From contig NZ_LOBC01000020.1 of assembly GCF_001583695.1 (NCBI RefSeq), positions 1-64,000 of the forward strand: a stretch of DNA of 64,000 nt, given 5' to 3'. Below are positions 9,355 through 19,338 of the stretch, piece by piece. The notes below the pieces were generated by a model. It was not told the DNA's origin, did not search any database, and was given only the letters and a program-made list of their open reading frames with translations. The DNA is from Bacillus wiedmannii. Lineage in GTDB: Bacteria > Bacillota > Bacilli > Bacillales > Bacillaceae_G. The first letter of the stretch is position 1. The number at the start of each line of letters is the position of its first letter. Made by a program: the position numbers and the translations under genes.

Positions 9355-9996
9355 ATGAAATATCCAAGCCATTTAGTAAAACAAGTGAAAGAACAAAGTG
9401 CTCCTTATCAGCTAGAAGGTTTCTTAAGTGGACAAGGTCCTGAAAATCCGAAATTTATGTTGTTAGGAGAAGCGCCTGGTGAAACAGAAATTCATAATGG
9501 GATTCCGTTTAGCGGGAGGGCGGGAAAACAACTAATGGATTTTTTAGAGCGTATTCAAGTTAAAAGGGAAGAAGTATATATCACGAGCGCTGTTCGAAGT
9601 AGACCATATAAGTGGCGAGAGAAAAAAGAACGAAATGGTGAAATCATACAGAAAAAGTATAATAGAACGCCAAATCAAGGAGAAATACTTGCCCATGCCC
9701 CTTTGTTAGATTATGAATTAGAGAAAATAAACCCGAAGCTTATCGTTACACTTGGAAATATCGGCCTTCAACGTTTAACGGGGAAAAATAAAAAAATTAC
9801 AGATGTGCACGGACAATTATTAATACAGCCCATTCAAAAATTAAAGGATATGCAAAGTGCAGAGTTTACATGGTCAGAGAAAGAATATCATATTTTCCCG
9901 ACTTTTCATCCTGCTTCCATTTTTTATAATAGGAGTTTATTGGAGTTTATTTATGAGGATTTAGAGAAACTTAAAAAATATGTAATAAAAAACTAG
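9355..9996 (+). CDS. Uracil-DNA glycosylase family protein (family 4-like, no Fe-S cysteines)
   Basis: A 213-residue protein of the UDG superfamily. Motif 1 reads GEAPGETEIHNGIPFSGRAG (about 38-57) and motif 2 HPAS lies near residue 186 (FPTFHPASIF). These match family 4 enzymes, which excise uracil from DNA. Family 4 usually binds a 4Fe-4S cluster through four cysteines, but this protein contains no cysteine at all. ATG 9355 follows GGTGGGG; an in-frame GTG at 9346 is a weaker alternative. It stands alone between a terminator and a bidirectional terminator shared with ypjC. Confidence 0.82.
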   Translation: MKYPSHLVKQVKEQSAPYQLEGFLSGQGPENPKFMLLGEAPGETEIHNGIPFSGRAGKQLMDFLERIQVKREEVYITSAVRSRPYKWREKKERNGEIIQKKYNRTPNQGEILAHAPLLDYELEKINPKLIVTLGNIGLQRLTGKNKKITDVHGQLLIQPIQKLKDMQSAEFTWSEKEYHIFPTFHPASIFYNRSLLEFIYEDLEKLKKYVIKN

Positions 9997-10020
9997 AAAA
10001 GCTAGAGAGCTTTTCTAGTT
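9991..10020. terminator. Bidirectional terminator between the UDG-like gene and ypjC
   Basis: The near-perfect hairpin AACTAGAAAAGCT / AGCTTTTCTAGTT contains the UDG stop codon and serves both converging genes. Confidence 0.75.
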
Positions 10021-10024
10021 GCGT

Positions 10025-10906
10025 TTATTTATGTAAAGGATTTTTATTTTCATCTAACGTAAAACCTTCACCAACTACATCATGTACATCACTTACAGCA
10101 ACAAAGGCATGAGGATCTACAGAAGTAATAATATTTTTTAATTTCACGATTTCATTTTTAGCAACAACGCAATATAATACGTTCCGTTCCACTTTTGTAT
10201 ACGATCCAACAGCTTTTAAAAAAGTAGCTCCGCGTTCCATATCAGATAAAATTTTGGCAGCAATTTCATCGTTTTTATCTGAGATAATAGTTGCTCCTTT
10301 TGCCGCATAGGCTCCTTCTTGCATAAAATCAATGACTTTCGCCCCGATAAAAACAGCAACTAACGTATACATGCCCTCGCGGTATGATAAATAGGTAAGA
10401 ATAGAGACGATAATGACGATAGCATCAAACATAAACATCGTTTTCCCCATACTCCAGCCAACATATTTATGAGCGAGTCTCGCGATAATATCTACACCGC
10501 CAGTAGTCCCGCCATATTTAAATATTATTCCAAGACCGACACCGATAAATGCCCCGGCGAATAAAGCCGCGAGTGTCATATCATTTTGTAAGTTTAAATG
10601 TAAGTTGAGAACTTCGTAACGTTGAAAAATCCATAGAAATAAAGATACGCTGAAGGTGCCGATTAGTGTATAGATAAATGTCGTTCTTCCAAGTAACTTC
10701 CAACCGATAAAAAATATAGGGATATTTAAAATTAAGTTTGAATAAGAAGGATCAAACTTAAATAGAAAATACAATAATAGTGTAATACCGGTAAATCCAC
10801 CTTCTGCAAGGTGATTTTCAATATTGATATTCACAATACCGAAAGAAAAAATAGCGGAACCGATTAAAATGAAAATGATATTTCGAATCTTCAAATTTGA
10901 TGTCAT
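10025..10906 (-). CDS. ypjC: YitT-family membrane protein YpjC
   Basis: A 293-residue protein with five or six membrane helices in the first 200 residues (YitT/UPF0750 domain, with TGGVDIIARLAHKY) and a C-terminal soluble DUF2179 domain (about 215-290). The transport or sensing role is unknown. The start at 10906 follows AGGAGGATTTC on the minus strand. It diverges from ypjD, and the shared upstream region carries a repeat with direct and inverted arms. Confidence 0.85.
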   Translation of the reverse strand: MTSNLKIRNIIFILIGSAIFSFGIVNINIENHLAEGGFTGITLLLYFLFKFDPSYSNLILNIPIFFIGWKLLGRTTFIYTLIGTFSVSLFLWIFQRYEVLNLHLNLQNDMTLAALFAGAFIGVGLGIIFKYGGTTGGVDIIARLAHKYVGWSMGKTMFMFDAIVIIVSILTYLSYREGMYTLVAVFIGAKVIDFMQEGAYAAKGATIISDKNDEIAAKILSDMERGATFLKAVGSYTKVERNVLYCVVAKNEIVKLKNIITSVDPHAFVAVSDVHDVVGEGFTLDENKNPLHK

Positions 10907-11007
10907 ATAGAAATCCTCCTAATTATGTAAATGGCATTGCTCCGCTGATACGGTAAAACATAATGATAAGTAATTTCTAGCTTTTAGTAAAAATAGTGAA
11001 GGCTATA

Positions 11008-11150
11008 AAAAACCGCAAAAGAAAGTTTCACTTTACCCCGTTCCAACGGCTGGTAGGGGATAAAGCTCTGAAGGAGGGCAAACCAGCCGTTGGAACCCAA
11101 TTGGTTCGGGCTGATCTTTTGCAAAAACCGCAAAAGAAAGTTTCACTTTA
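11008..11150. repeat. Intergenic repeat element with 28-bp direct ends and internal inverted repeat
   Basis: Two identical 28-bp direct repeats (11008-11035 and 11123-11150, ending in GTTTCACTTTA) are 115 bp apart. Between them is a perfect 15-bp inverted repeat, GTTCCAACGGCTGGT (11040-11054) and ACCAGCCGTTGGAAC (11082-11096). The AAAGTTTCACTTTA part also forms the ends of the bcr1 copies in this window, so this is probably another bcr-class element. An open frame across it (10996-11220) is not a gene. Confidence 0.75.
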
Positions 11151-11260
11151 TTATATTCTATCTAAAAAGGGGGCGCAAATAGGTGTTTTGCAGGGAATAA
11201 TATTTGTCAAATCGCGATGAATTGGCTAACATGAAAGAGGAAGGATTAGAGGTGAATTGT

Positions 11261-11602
11261 ATGGAAGTAAAAACGATGAAGGATATGCAGAAAGAAGTAG
11301 ATGCATATATTGGTCAGTTTAAAGAAGGTTATTTCAGTCCACTTGCAATGATGGCTCGTTTAACGGAAGAAATGGGGGAGCTTGCGAGAGAGGTAAATCA
11401 TTATTATGGTGAGAAACCGAAGAAAACAACTGAAAAAGAACGTAGTATTGAAGAAGAGCTTGGAGATGTATTATTTGTTATGATTTGTATGGCAAATAGT
11501 TTAAATATTGATTTAGAAACAGCACATAACATTGTAATGAATAAATTTAATACTCGCGATAAAGATCGCTGGACACGTATTGATGAGGGAGAGAAAGAAT
11601 AA
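11261..11602 (+). CDS. ypjD: MazG-like nucleotide pyrophosphohydrolase YpjD
   Basis: A 113-residue single-domain MazG protein. The metal-binding motifs EEMGE (near 31-35) and EEELGD (near 63-68) are visible; the family hydrolyses nucleoside triphosphates to monophosphates. The start at ATG 11261 has GAGGTG six bases before it. The longer frame starting at 11204 runs into repeat-derived sequence and is rejected. The TAA stop shares its last base with the dapB ATG, so the two are translationally coupled. Confidence 0.9.
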   Translation: MEVKTMKDMQKEVDAYIGQFKEGYFSPLAMMARLTEEMGELAREVNHYYGEKPKKTTEKERSIEEELGDVLFVMICMANSLNIDLETAHNIVMNKFNTRDKDRWTRIDEGEKE

Positions 11603-12402
11603 TGAAAGAAATTAAAGTAATTATCGCTGGACCAAGAGGACGTATGGGACATGAAGCAGTCCTTCTTATGGAAAGAACGGAACATTTTAATTTAGTAGCT
11701 GCAGTGGATTATAAGCATGGGGGAGAGAAAATCTCTGATTTACCGGGCATGCCTGCGCTAGATGCACCTATTTACGCAGATTTACATACTTGTTTAGAGG
11801 AAGTAGAAGCTGATGTGTTGTTAGATTTAACAACGCCAGAAGTTGGGAAACAACACGTTACACTAGCAGTTGAGCGTGGACTTCGTTCTGTTATTGGTAC
11901 AACTGGATTTACAGAAGAAGAACTAAAGCAATTAACAGAGAATGCGAAAGAAAAAGCAGTAGGAACAATTATCGCTCCAAACTTTGCAATTGGTGCAGTT
12001 CTTATGATGAAATTCTCACAAATGGCAGCGAAGTACTTCCAAGATGTTGAAGTAATTGAATTGCATCATGATCAAAAATTAGATGCACCATCTGGTACAG
12101 CTGTCAAAACAGTAGAGCTAATTCGTCAAAACCGTGAATCAAAGCAGCAAGGTCATCCGAATGAAGTAGAGCAATTAGAAGGTGCTCGTGGTGCAAATGT
12201 AGACGGCATTCACATTCATAGTGTACGTTTACCAGGTCTTATTGCACACCAAGAAGTAATGTTTGGTGGAGATGGACAAATGTTAACAGTTCGTCATGAT
12301 TCATTCAATCGTGCATCCTTTATGTCAGGTGTAAAACTATCAATTGATACAGTAATGAACCTTGATCATCTTGTGTACGGATTAGAAAATATTATCGACT
12401 AA
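11602..12402 (+). CDS. dapB: 4-hydroxy-tetrahydrodipicolinate reductase DapB
   Basis: A 266-residue enzyme reducing 4-hydroxy-tetrahydrodipicolinate with NAD(P)H, in the diaminopimelate/lysine pathway that also feeds spore dipicolinate. The N-terminal Rossmann motif is [10 protein letters not shown] (residues 10-19). The substrate motif [15 protein letters not shown] is near residues 153-167. Length and both domains are standard. It overlaps ypjD by one base and is 14 bases before mgsA. Confidence 0.97.
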   Translation: MKEIKVIIAGPRGRMGHEAVLLMERTEHFNLVAAVDYKHGGEKISDLPGMPALDAPIYADLHTCLEEVEADVLLDLTTPEVGKQHVTLAVERGLRSVIGTTGFTEEELKQLTENAKEKAVGTIIAPNFAIGAVLMMKFSQMAAKYFQDVEVIELHHDQKLDAPSGTAVKTVELIRQNRESKQQGHPNEVEQLEGARGANVDGIHIHSVRLPGLIAHQEVMFGGDGQMLTVRHDSFNRASFMSGVKLSIDTVMNLDHLVYGLENIID

Positions 12403-12416
12403 AGGGGAGAAAACGG

Positions 12417-12812
12417 ATGAAAATTGCCTTAATCGCACATGACAAAAAGAAAAATGATATGGTTTCGTTTGCGTATGCATATAAACCAATTTTTGAACAA
12501 CATGAACTTTTTGCAACAGGGACGACAGGACTTCGTATTATGGAGGCAACTGGTTTAGTTGTAACAAGATTTCAGTCGGGTCCTCTTGGTGGCGATCAAG
12601 AAATTGGTGCCATGATTGCAAAAAACGATATGGATATGGTGATTTTTTTCCGAGATCCACTAACTGCTCAGCCGCATGAACCAGATGTAAATGCATTGCT
12701 TCGTTTATGTGATGTATATGCGATTCCACTTGCAACGAATATGGCAAGTGCTGAAATGTTAATGCACGCATTAGAGCGAGGAGATTTAGATTACCGCAAG
12801 TTTAGAAAATGA
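12417..12812 (+). CDS. mgsA: Methylglyoxal synthase MgsA
   Basis: A 131-residue enzyme converting dihydroxyacetone phosphate to methylglyoxal and phosphate. The phosphate-binding GTTGLRI and the [12 protein letters not shown] motif (about 57-68), with its catalytic Asp, are present. The start follows AGGGGAGAAA. It lies in the operon just before bshB1; bacillithiol made by the next two genes detoxifies methylglyoxal, so the grouping is functionally sensible. Confidence 0.97.
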   Translation: MKIALIAHDKKKNDMVSFAYAYKPIFEQHELFATGTTGLRIMEATGLVVTRFQSGPLGGDQEIGAMIAKNDMDMVIFFRDPLTAQPHEPDVNALLRLCDVYAIPLATNMASAEMLMHALERGDLDYRKFRK

Positions 12813-12823
12813 GGGGAACAATT

Positions 12824-13528
12824 ATGAGTGGATTACATATATTAGCGTTTGGTGCTCATGCCGATGATGTTGAAATCGGCATGGCTGGTACCATTGCTAA
12901 ATATACGAAGCAAGGGTATGAAGTAGGTATTTGTGATTTAACAGAAGCTGACCTTTCTTCTAATGGAACGATAGAATTGAGAAAAGAAGAAGCAAAGGCG
13001 GCAGCTCGTATAATGGGAGTAAAAACGAGACTGAATTTAGCGATGCCAGACCGTGGTTTGTATATGAAAGAAGAGTATATACGTGAAATTGTAAAGGTGA
13101 TTCGTACATATAAACCAAAACTAGTTTTTGCGCCGTATTATGAAGATCGTCATCCAGATCATGCAAATTGTGCAAAACTTGTGGAAGAAGCTATTTTTTC
13201 AGCGGGAATTCGTAAATATATGCCAGAGGTTTCGCCACATCGCGTGGAGTCTTTTTATTATTATATGATTAATGGTTTTCATAAACCGAATTTTTGTATA
13301 GATATAAGTGAGTACCTTTCTATAAAAGTGGAAGCATTAGAAGCATATGAAAGTCAGTTTTTAACAGGTAGTGATGGTGTGAAAACGCCGTTAACAGAAG
13401 GTTACGTTGAAACTGTGGTCGCTCGAGAGAAAATGTTTGGAAAAGAAGTTGGAGTCTTATATGCCGAGGGATTTAAGAGTAAGAAACCGGTTTTATTACA
13501 TGCTGATTTAGTAGGGGGATGTAAATGA
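12824..13528 (+). CDS. bshB1: Bacillithiol biosynthesis deacetylase BshB1
   Basis: A 234-residue LmbE/PIG-L-type zinc deacetylase that removes acetyl from GlcNAc-malate, the second step of bacillithiol synthesis. The zinc motifs are AHADDVE (residues 10-16) and HPDH (about 109-112). ATG 12824 is chosen over ATG 12809, which overlaps the mgsA stop, because GAGGGGAA stands before 12824. The stop overlaps the bshA start by four bases (ATGA). Confidence 0.95.
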   Translation: MSGLHILAFGAHADDVEIGMAGTIAKYTKQGYEVGICDLTEADLSSNGTIELRKEEAKAAARIMGVKTRLNLAMPDRGLYMKEEYIREIVKVIRTYKPKLVFAPYYEDRHPDHANCAKLVEEAIFSAGIRKYMPEVSPHRVESFYYYMINGFHKPNFCIDISEYLSIKVEALEAYESQFLTGSDGVKTPLTEGYVETVVAREKMFGKEVGVLYAEGFKSKKPVLLHADLVGGCK

Positions 13529-14670
13529 AATTAAAAATAGGTATTACATGTTATCCTTCTGTAGGTGGTTCTGGAGTTGTTGGAACAGAATTAGGAAAGC
13601 AATTAGCGGAACGCGGGCATGAAATACACTTTATTACATCGGGTTTACCATTCCGATTAAATAAAGTGTATCCAAACATTTATTTTCATGAAGTGACGGT
13701 AAGTCAATACTCTGTATTTCAATATCCACCATACGATTTAGCGTTAGCGAGTAAAATGGCAGAGGTTGCACAAAGAGAGAACCTAGATATTTTACATGTG
13801 CATTACGCAATACCACATGCCATTTGTGCTTATTTAGCAAAACAAATGATTGGGGAGCGTATTAAAATTGTTACAACCTTGCATGGAACAGATATTACTG
13901 TGTTAGGTTCCGACCCTTCGCTAAATAATTTAATTCGTTTTGGTATTGAGCAATCTGATGTTGTGACGGCTGTCTCGCATTCATTGATTAGCGAAACGCA
14001 TGAGCTTGTAAAACCAAATAAAAACATTCAAACGGTATATAACTTTATAGACGAGCGTGTATATTTCAAGCGTGATATGTCTCAATTAAAGAAAGAATAC
14101 GGTATAAGTGAGAGTGAAAAGATACTAATTCACATTTCAAATTTCCGTAAAGTGAAACGCGTGCAAGATGTTGTTCAGGCATTTGCTAAAGTTGTTACAG
14201 AAGTAGATGCGAAGTTGCTTCTTGTTGGAGATGGACCAGAATTTTGCACGATTTTACAGTTAGTGAAAAATTTACATATTGAAGATCGCGTCTTATTCTT
14301 AGGGAAGCAAGATAATGTTGCAGAGCTACTTGCAATGAGTGATTTAATGTTGCTTCTATCAGAGAAGGAGAGTTTTGGTCTTGTTTTATTAGAAGCGATG
14401 GCGTGTGGTGTGCCTTGTATCGGAACAAGGGTTGGAGGTATTCCAGAAGTCATTCAACATGGTGAAACAGGATATTTATGTGAAGTTGGCAATCCAGCAG
14501 GAGTGGCAAATCAAGCCATTCAGCTATTAAAGGATGAAGAACTTCACCGTAATATGGGAGAGCGAGCAAGAGCAAGTGTTTACGAGCAGTTCCGCTCTGA
14601 AAAAATCGTCTCACAATATGAAACGATTTACTACGATGTACTAAGGGATGACAAAAATGGAAATATTTAA
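13525..14670 (+). CDS. bshA: N-acetyl-alpha-D-glucosaminyl L-malate synthase BshA
   Basis: A 381-residue GT4 glycosyltransferase joining GlcNAc from UDP-GlcNAc to L-malate, the first step of bacillithiol synthesis. The N-terminal domain carries the glycine-rich [13 protein letters not shown] loop. The C-terminal GT-B domain carries the E-x7-E nucleotide-sugar motif in [17 protein letters not shown] (about 285-301). The start overlaps bshB1 by four bases, and the 3' end overlaps cca by 14 bases, a tightly coupled operon. Confidence 0.96.
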   Translation: MKLKIGITCYPSVGGSGVVGTELGKQLAERGHEIHFITSGLPFRLNKVYPNIYFHEVTVSQYSVFQYPPYDLALASKMAEVAQRENLDILHVHYAIPHAICAYLAKQMIGERIKIVTTLHGTDITVLGSDPSLNNLIRFGIEQSDVVTAVSHSLISETHELVKPNKNIQTVYNFIDERVYFKRDMSQLKKEYGISESEKILIHISNFRKVKRVQDVVQAFAKVVTEVDAKLLLVGDGPEFCTILQLVKNLHIEDRVLFLGKQDNVAELLAMSDLMLLLSEKESFGLVLLEAMACGVPCIGTRVGGIPEVIQHGETGYLCEVGNPAGVANQAIQLLKDEELHRNMGERARASVYEQFRSEKIVSQYETIYYDVLRDDKNGNI

Positions 14671-15850
14671 AAAAGCTAGTTCTATTATTGAGACTTTAAA
14701 GCAACAAGGACATGAGGCCTACTTTGTCGGCGGAAGCGTACGAGATCTTATTATCGATAGGCCGATTGGAGATATTGATATTGCGACATCTGCTTTACCA
14801 GAAGAAGTGATGGCTATATTTCCAAGACATGTTCCTGTTGGTCTTGAGCATGGAACTGTAATTGTGGTAGAAAATGGTGAACCTTATGAGGTAACCACTT
14901 TTCGAACAGAGAGCGAATATGAAGATTTTCGAAGACCTAGTAGTGTTCAATTCGTTCGTTCATTAGAAGAGGATTTAAAACGTCGTGATTTCACAATGAA
15001 TGCAATTGCGATGACAGAAGAAGGCAAAATGGTTGATTTATTTGCTGGACAGCAAGCGATTCAAAAGAGAGAAATTGTGACGGTTGGCAATGCTGCGGAT
15101 CGTTTTCAAGAAGACGCCCTGCGAATGATGCGTGGTATTCGTTTCGTAAGTACGTTAGGTTTTTCTTTAGAAATGAAAACGAAACAAGCAATAGAAACAT
15201 ATGGACATTTGCTAGAACATATTGCAATTGAGCGAATTACAGTGGAGTTTGAGAAACTGTTAACTGGTACATATTGCGTGAAGGGCTTGCAAGAATTAGT
15301 AGAAACGAAGCTATTTTCTCATCTACCATATTTACAAATGTCAGAAGAGAGATTGTTAAAAGCTACGCAGTATAACTGGGATTCTTTTGAAACGGATATT
15401 GAGGCATGGGCATTTTTCTTATATTGTATTGGAGAAGAGCATCCATCTGTCTTTTTACGTCAATGGAAGTTTTCGAATAAAAAAATAAAAGATATCGTTG
15501 CAGTTTTATTAACAATCCGTACGAGAAAGGAGAAGGATTGGGATACAGTTCTTCTTTATAAAACGGGAATTCATATCGCTGAAATGGCAGAAAGAGTATA
15601 TGAAGCGATGATTGAAAGCTATGATAATACATCTGTTAAACGGGTACAAACGTTGTTTGAAAAATTGCCAATAAAGAGTCGCCAAGAAATGAATGTGACT
15701 GGGAATGATTTATTAAACTGGGCAAATAAAAAGCCTGGTCCGTGGGTTGCTGAAATGATTCAAAAAATTGAAGAAGCAATCGTACAAGGAAACGTAGGTA
15801 ATGAGAAAGAGTGTATAAGGGAGTGGCTGCAAGAATGCAATCTACTATAA
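14657..15850 (+). CDS. cca: CCA-adding tRNA nucleotidyltransferase
   Basis: A 397-residue class II nucleotidyltransferase that builds and repairs the CCA 3' end of tRNAs. The catalytic motif GGSVRDLI...GDIDIATSA contains the two metal-binding Asp residues (about 40 and 42). The basic-residue motif [10 protein letters not shown] is near residue 111, and [12 protein letters not shown] follows. ATG 14657 is favoured over ATG 14648 because AAGGG (14643-14647) is properly spaced only to 14657. It overlaps bshA and birA. Confidence 0.96.
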   Translation: MEIFKKASSIIETLKQQGHEAYFVGGSVRDLIIDRPIGDIDIATSALPEEVMAIFPRHVPVGLEHGTVIVVENGEPYEVTTFRTESEYEDFRRPSSVQFVRSLEEDLKRRDFTMNAIAMTEEGKMVDLFAGQQAIQKREIVTVGNAADRFQEDALRMMRGIRFVSTLGFSLEMKTKQAIETYGHLLEHIAIERITVEFEKLLTGTYCVKGLQELVETKLFSHLPYLQMSEERLLKATQYNWDSFETDIEAWAFFLYCIGEEHPSVFLRQWKFSNKKIKDIVAVLLTIRTRKEKDWDTVLLYKTGIHIAEMAERVYEAMIESYDNTSVKRVQTLFEKLPIKSRQEMNVTGNDLLNWANKKPGPWVAEMIQKIEEAIVQGNVGNEKECIREWLQECNLL

Positions 15851-16815
15851 GAAAGCAGTTATTGCAAGTTTTTTCAGAAGCGGATGGCGCGTTTGTATCT
15901 GGCCAAACGATTAGTGATAAACTTGGTTGTTCAAGAACCGCTGTGTGGAAACATATGGAGGACCTTCGGAATGAGGGATATGAACTTGAAGCTGTGCGTC
16001 GATTAGGTTATCGAATTGCGAGTAAGCCAGACAAAGTGACTGCTAATGAAATTCAGTTAGGGTTACAAACGAAACATATTGGTAGAACGGTATATTTTGA
16101 AGAGTCTGTTGAATCTACGCAGCATATTGCAGCAAAACTTGCTTATGAAGGTGCAGAAGAAGGAACGATTGTTGTGGCAGAAGAACAAACAGCCGGCAGA
16201 GGTCGTTTAAGCAGGAAATGGCATTCACCAAAAGGAACAGGAATTTGGATGAGTATTATTTTACGTCCATCAATCCCGGTTCATCATGCACCACAACTTA
16301 CTTTATTAGCGGCTGTTAGCGTTGCACAAGCAATTGAAAAGTGCACGGGTGTAAACGTAGGAATAAAATGGCCGAATGATATTTTAATTCAAGGTAAAAA
16401 GGCTGTAGGTATATTAACAGAAATGCAGGCAGATCCTGATAAAATTAATGCTGTCATTATGGGCATTGGTATTAATGCGAATCAAAAGCAAGAACATTTT
16501 GATGAGGAAATTCAACATATTGCTACTTCTTTAGCGATTGAATCCGGTGAGCCAATTGTTCGTGCAGAGCTTATGCAACAAATCTTTTTACAACTAGAAA
16601 AATTATATGAAGAGTATTTACAAAATGGTTTCTCTGTCATTAAAATTCTTTGGGAAAGTTACGCTGTGAGCATCGGGAAAGAAATTACCGCTCGAACGAT
16701 GAGAGAGACAATTACAGGTGTAGCAAAAGGAATTACAGAGGATGGTGTATTGCTTCTGGAGGACCATGAAGGGAAAGTACATCACATTCATTCTGCGGAT
16801 ATCGAAATTAAGTAA
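15835..16815 (+). CDS. birA: Bifunctional biotin ligase / biotin operon repressor BirA
   Basis: A 326-residue protein. Residues about 5-65 form a winged helix-turn-helix (ISDKLGCSRTAVWKHMEDLR). The central ligase domain has GRGRLSRKWHSPKG, which makes biotinyl-AMP, followed by the WPNDI motif. The C-terminal SH3-like domain is present. It biotinylates acetyl-CoA carboxylase and related enzymes and likely represses biotin genes. ATG 15835 overlaps the cca end by 16 bases, with AAGGGAG upstream. It is the last gene of the ypjD-birA operon. Confidence 0.96.
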   Translation: MQSTIRKQLLQVFSEADGAFVSGQTISDKLGCSRTAVWKHMEDLRNEGYELEAVRRLGYRIASKPDKVTANEIQLGLQTKHIGRTVYFEESVESTQHIAAKLAYEGAEEGTIVVAEEQTAGRGRLSRKWHSPKGTGIWMSIILRPSIPVHHAPQLTLLAAVSVAQAIEKCTGVNVGIKWPNDILIQGKKAVGILTEMQADPDKINAVIMGIGINANQKQEHFDEEIQHIATSLAIESGEPIVRAELMQQIFLQLEKLYEEYLQNGFSVIKILWESYAVSIGKEITARTMRETITGVAKGITEDGVLLLEDHEGKVHHIHSADIEIK

Positions 16816-16845
16816 AAGAAGTTCCTTTTTGGAACTTCTTTTTAT
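16814..16845. terminator. Bidirectional terminator after birA
   Basis: AAAAGAAGTTCC / GGAACTTCTTTT with a T5 loop serves birA and the converging cupredoxin gene. Confidence 0.85.
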
Positions 16846-17231
16846 TTGACTATTACTTTGCCTTCCATTCCTTTAAGAAGATGGTACCGGCATATTAATT
16901 CATATGTACCAGTATTTTTAGGTTTCACGGTAATGTTTTTTTCTTTTCCTGACTCGACTATGACATCAATGCCGAGTTTTTTTACTGTAAAGGTGTGTTC
17001 ATTCTTACCTTTGTTTTTTAATAACAATGTTGTTGACTCTTCAATTGGAATGGTGATGACGTTTGGATGAAAGTAATCATCATTCAGTTCGACCTCAATT
17101 ACTTTCGTTGAATCGATAAGTTGTGTTACGACGTTAACTGAGGCAAATGCATGGAAGGAGCTAAAAGTTATCATCCCTACAAGCATCAGAAGCAAACCGG
17201 TGAATGGAAATAACCATTTGTTCATAAACAT
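16842..17231 (-). CDS. Secreted/anchored cupredoxin-domain protein
   Basis: A 129-residue protein with a signal or anchor segment (about 8-32) and one cupredoxin fold. Type-1 copper ligands are plausible: His in DDYFHPN or EHTF, then Cys, His and Met in CRYHLLKGMEG near the end. It may carry electrons or bind copper outside the membrane. The start at 17231 follows AAAGGAG eight bases upstream; an upstream in-frame TTG at 17264 lacks such a site. Its stop lies in the shared terminator. Partner unknown. Confidence 0.78.
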   Translation of the reverse strand: MFMNKWLFPFTGLLLMLVGMITFSSFHAFASVNVVTQLIDSTKVIEVELNDDYFHPNVITIPIEESTTLLLKNKGKNEHTFTVKKLGIDVIVESGKEKNITVKPKNTGTYELICRYHLLKGMEGKVIVK

Positions 17232-17417
17232 TCGCAATTCTCCTTTTGTAAGTACGTTTCTCAATTAACCTGCATCATTAGTTTAAGAGTTATACGAGGC
17301 ATTTTAAACAAAGCTTTATCTTTCTATGATTGAGTTATTTATAAAAAAATTTCACATACCTTAATGGAAATAAAAAATTATTTTTTCAAAAAAATGTAGT
17401 AATTCCTTTTTGTAGTT

Positions 17418-17426
17418 TGCTATAAT
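17418..17426 (+). promoter_or_regulatory. Extended -10 promoter of panBCD
   Basis: TGCTATAAT, an extended -10 (TGnTATAAT) with no clear -35, just before the structured pan leader. Confidence 0.55.
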
Positions 17427-17427
17427 T

Positions 17428-17595
17428 AGTTCGAATATGGGCAGTATCAGAGCGAACTGCACCATGATTCGAAGCAATACGAAAAATAATAACTTGGATT
17501 CTGCCTTGATCCAATAACGGACTGGGACAGAGGGATGAATAATGCCGACTAACACACAACCCTTCTGCCCTTTTATGGCCAGAGGGTTTTTTTAT
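17428..17595 (+). ncRNA. Structured panB leader (candidate pan-motif RNA) with terminator
   Basis: The untranslated leader of panB has a strong first hairpin with internal bulges (arms 17430-17444 and 17457-17473, TTCGAAT...ATTCGAA) and a second, weaker one (TTGGAT...ATCCAA, 17494-17513). It ends in an intrinsic terminator: CCCTTCTG (17560-17567) with CAGAGGG (17580-17586) and a T run to 17593. A second CAGAGGG at 17528-17534 could pair with the same 5' arm and prevent termination. The published pan motif lies upstream of pantothenate genes and has hairpins with bulged A; assignment here is by position and shape only. Confidence 0.6.
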
Positions 17596-17641
17596 ATGAT
17601 TTCGGCCATCTCCTCTCTCCTGTATAAAGGAGGAGTAGTTT

Positions 17642-18478
17642 TTGAAAACAAAAACAGATTTTTTGAAGATGAAAGAGCAAGGTGAGCCGATTACGATGCT
17701 AACGGCGTATGATTATCCATCTGCTAAGTTAGCAGAAGAAGCTGAAGTTGATATGATTCTAGTTGGAGATTCCCTTGGGATGGTTGTGCTCGGCTACGAT
17801 TCAACAGTACCTGTAACAGTAGAGGATATGATTCATCATACGAAAGCTGTACGCCGAGGAGCGAAAGAGACGTTTATTGTAACTGATATGCCATTTATGT
17901 CGTATCATGTGTCGCCTCAAGATACGATGGTGAATGCACGCCGCATTGTTCAAGAGAGTGGTGCTCATGCACTGAAGGTAGAAGGTGCAGGGGAAGTGGT
18001 ATCAACAATTCAATACTTGACGAATGCGGGAATTCCTGTCGTGGCACACTTAGGCTTAACTCCTCAATCTGTAGGAGTACTAGGTGGGTATAAAGTACAA
18101 GGAAAAGATGCTGAAAGTGCAAAAAAATTAATAGAAGATGCGAAGAGATGTGAGGAAGCTGGTGCGATAGCGCTTGTGTTAGAATGTGTGCCAATGCAGT
18201 TAGCGGAATTAATTTCGAAGCAACTAACAATTCCGACGATTGGAATTGGAGCAGGGAAAAAAGTAGATGGGCAAGTACTTGTTTATCATGATCTTATCTC
18301 ATACGGCGTAAATCGTGTTCCGAAATTTGTAAAGCAATATACGTCTGTTCAAGAGGAGATTGTGCGAGGGATTTCACAATATGTTACTGAAGTAAAGACA
18401 GGGCAATTTCCAGAAGAAAAACATTCATTCACAATGAAAGAGGAAGAATGCTTAGCGTTATACGGAGGAAAACAATAA
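17642..18478 (+). CDS. panB: 3-methyl-2-oxobutanoate hydroxymethyltransferase PanB
   Basis: A 278-residue TIM-barrel enzyme making ketopantoate from 2-oxoisovalerate and methylenetetrahydrofolate, the first step of pantothenate synthesis. Family motifs [41 protein letters not shown] and GLTPQS are present. The start is TTG at 17642 ([11 protein letters not shown]), supported by AAAGGAGGAG upstream. The stop overlaps the panC ATG by one base. Regulation is probably through the leader terminator. Confidence 0.97.
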   Translation: MKTKTDFLKMKEQGEPITMLTAYDYPSAKLAEEAEVDMILVGDSLGMVVLGYDSTVPVTVEDMIHHTKAVRRGAKETFIVTDMPFMSYHVSPQDTMVNARRIVQESGAHALKVEGAGEVVSTIQYLTNAGIPVVAHLGLTPQSVGVLGGYKVQGKDAESAKKLIEDAKRCEEAGAIALVLECVPMQLAELISKQLTIPTIGIGAGKKVDGQVLVYHDLISYGVNRVPKFVKQYTSVQEEIVRGISQYVTEVKTGQFPEEKHSFTMKEEECLALYGGKQ

Positions 18479-19326
18479 TGAAAATCGTAACTACAGTACA
18501 AGAGATGCAGCAAATTACAAACGAACTTCGTATAAGTGGAAAAAGTATTGGTTTTGTTCCAACGATGGGGTATTTACATGAAGGTCATGCGACTTTATTA
18601 CGTAAGGCAAGAGAAGAAAATGAAATTGTAGTTTTAAGCGTGTTTGTCAATCCGCTACAGTTTGGGCCGAATGAAGATTTAGATCGATACCCTCGTGATA
18701 TTGATAGAGATGAAAATGTAGCAAAAGAAAACGGTGTAGATTATTTATTTTATCCGAGCGTAGAAGAAATGTATCCAGCGGAACAAACGACAACAGTAGC
18801 AGTTGTGAAACGTACCGATGTATTATGTGGCAAACAAAGACCTGGTCATTTCGCTGGAGTTGCGACTGTACTAATGAAACTATTTAATATTACATTGCCA
18901 ACGCGTGCTTATTTCGGTATGAAAGATGCACAGCAAGTTGCTGTCATTGAAGGATTTGTCGCTGATTTTAATATTCCGGTTACGATCGTACCAGTGGATA
19001 TTGTAAGGGAAGTAGATGGATTAGCGAAAAGTTCTCGTAACGTGTATTTATCACAAGAAGAGCGTGAAGAGGCTCCTCATTTATACCGCAGTCTATGTAA
19101 AGCGAAAGAAAGAATTGAAGCAGGCGAATGTAATGCAGAAATCATTACAACTCTTGTGAAAGAGTATATTGAGACGTATACGAAAGGCACTGTAGATTAT
19201 GCTGATTTATATGCCTATCCTTCACTACAAGTAATAGATAAAATTGAAGGACGAATGATTTTAGCAATTGCAGTTAAATTTGAGAATGTACGATTAATTG
19301 ACAATATAACATTAACGGTTAAATAA
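18478..19326 (+). CDS. panC: Pantothenate synthetase PanC
   Basis: A 282-residue ATP-dependent ligase joining pantoate and beta-alanine. The nucleotide-binding [10 protein letters not shown] (residues 28-37) and the KSSRN loop ([11 protein letters not shown], near 185) are intact, as is [15 protein letters not shown]. The start at 18478 overlaps the panB stop (TAATG), so the longer frame beginning at 18448 is rejected. It is 12 bases before panD. Confidence 0.97.
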   Translation: MKIVTTVQEMQQITNELRISGKSIGFVPTMGYLHEGHATLLRKAREENEIVVLSVFVNPLQFGPNEDLDRYPRDIDRDENVAKENGVDYLFYPSVEEMYPAEQTTTVAVVKRTDVLCGKQRPGHFAGVATVLMKLFNITLPTRAYFGMKDAQQVAVIEGFVADFNIPVTIVPVDIVREVDGLAKSSRNVYLSQEEREEAPHLYRSLCKAKERIEAGECNAEIITTLVKEYIETYTKGTVDYADLYAYPSLQVIDKIEGRMILAIAVKFENVRLIDNITLTVK

Positions 19327-19338
19327 GGGGGAGCATCT

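Noticed and set aside
10996..11220. 74-residue open frame between ypjC and ypjD
   Set aside because: It lies wholly in the direct/inverted repeat element and encodes the repeat twice (NRKRKFHFTP and PQKKVSLYY come from the same DNA in two frames). No ribosome site.
17427..17641. T-box leader before panB
   Set aside because: No AGGGTGG-type T-box sequence or specifier arrangement was found; the terminator/antiterminator is of another type.
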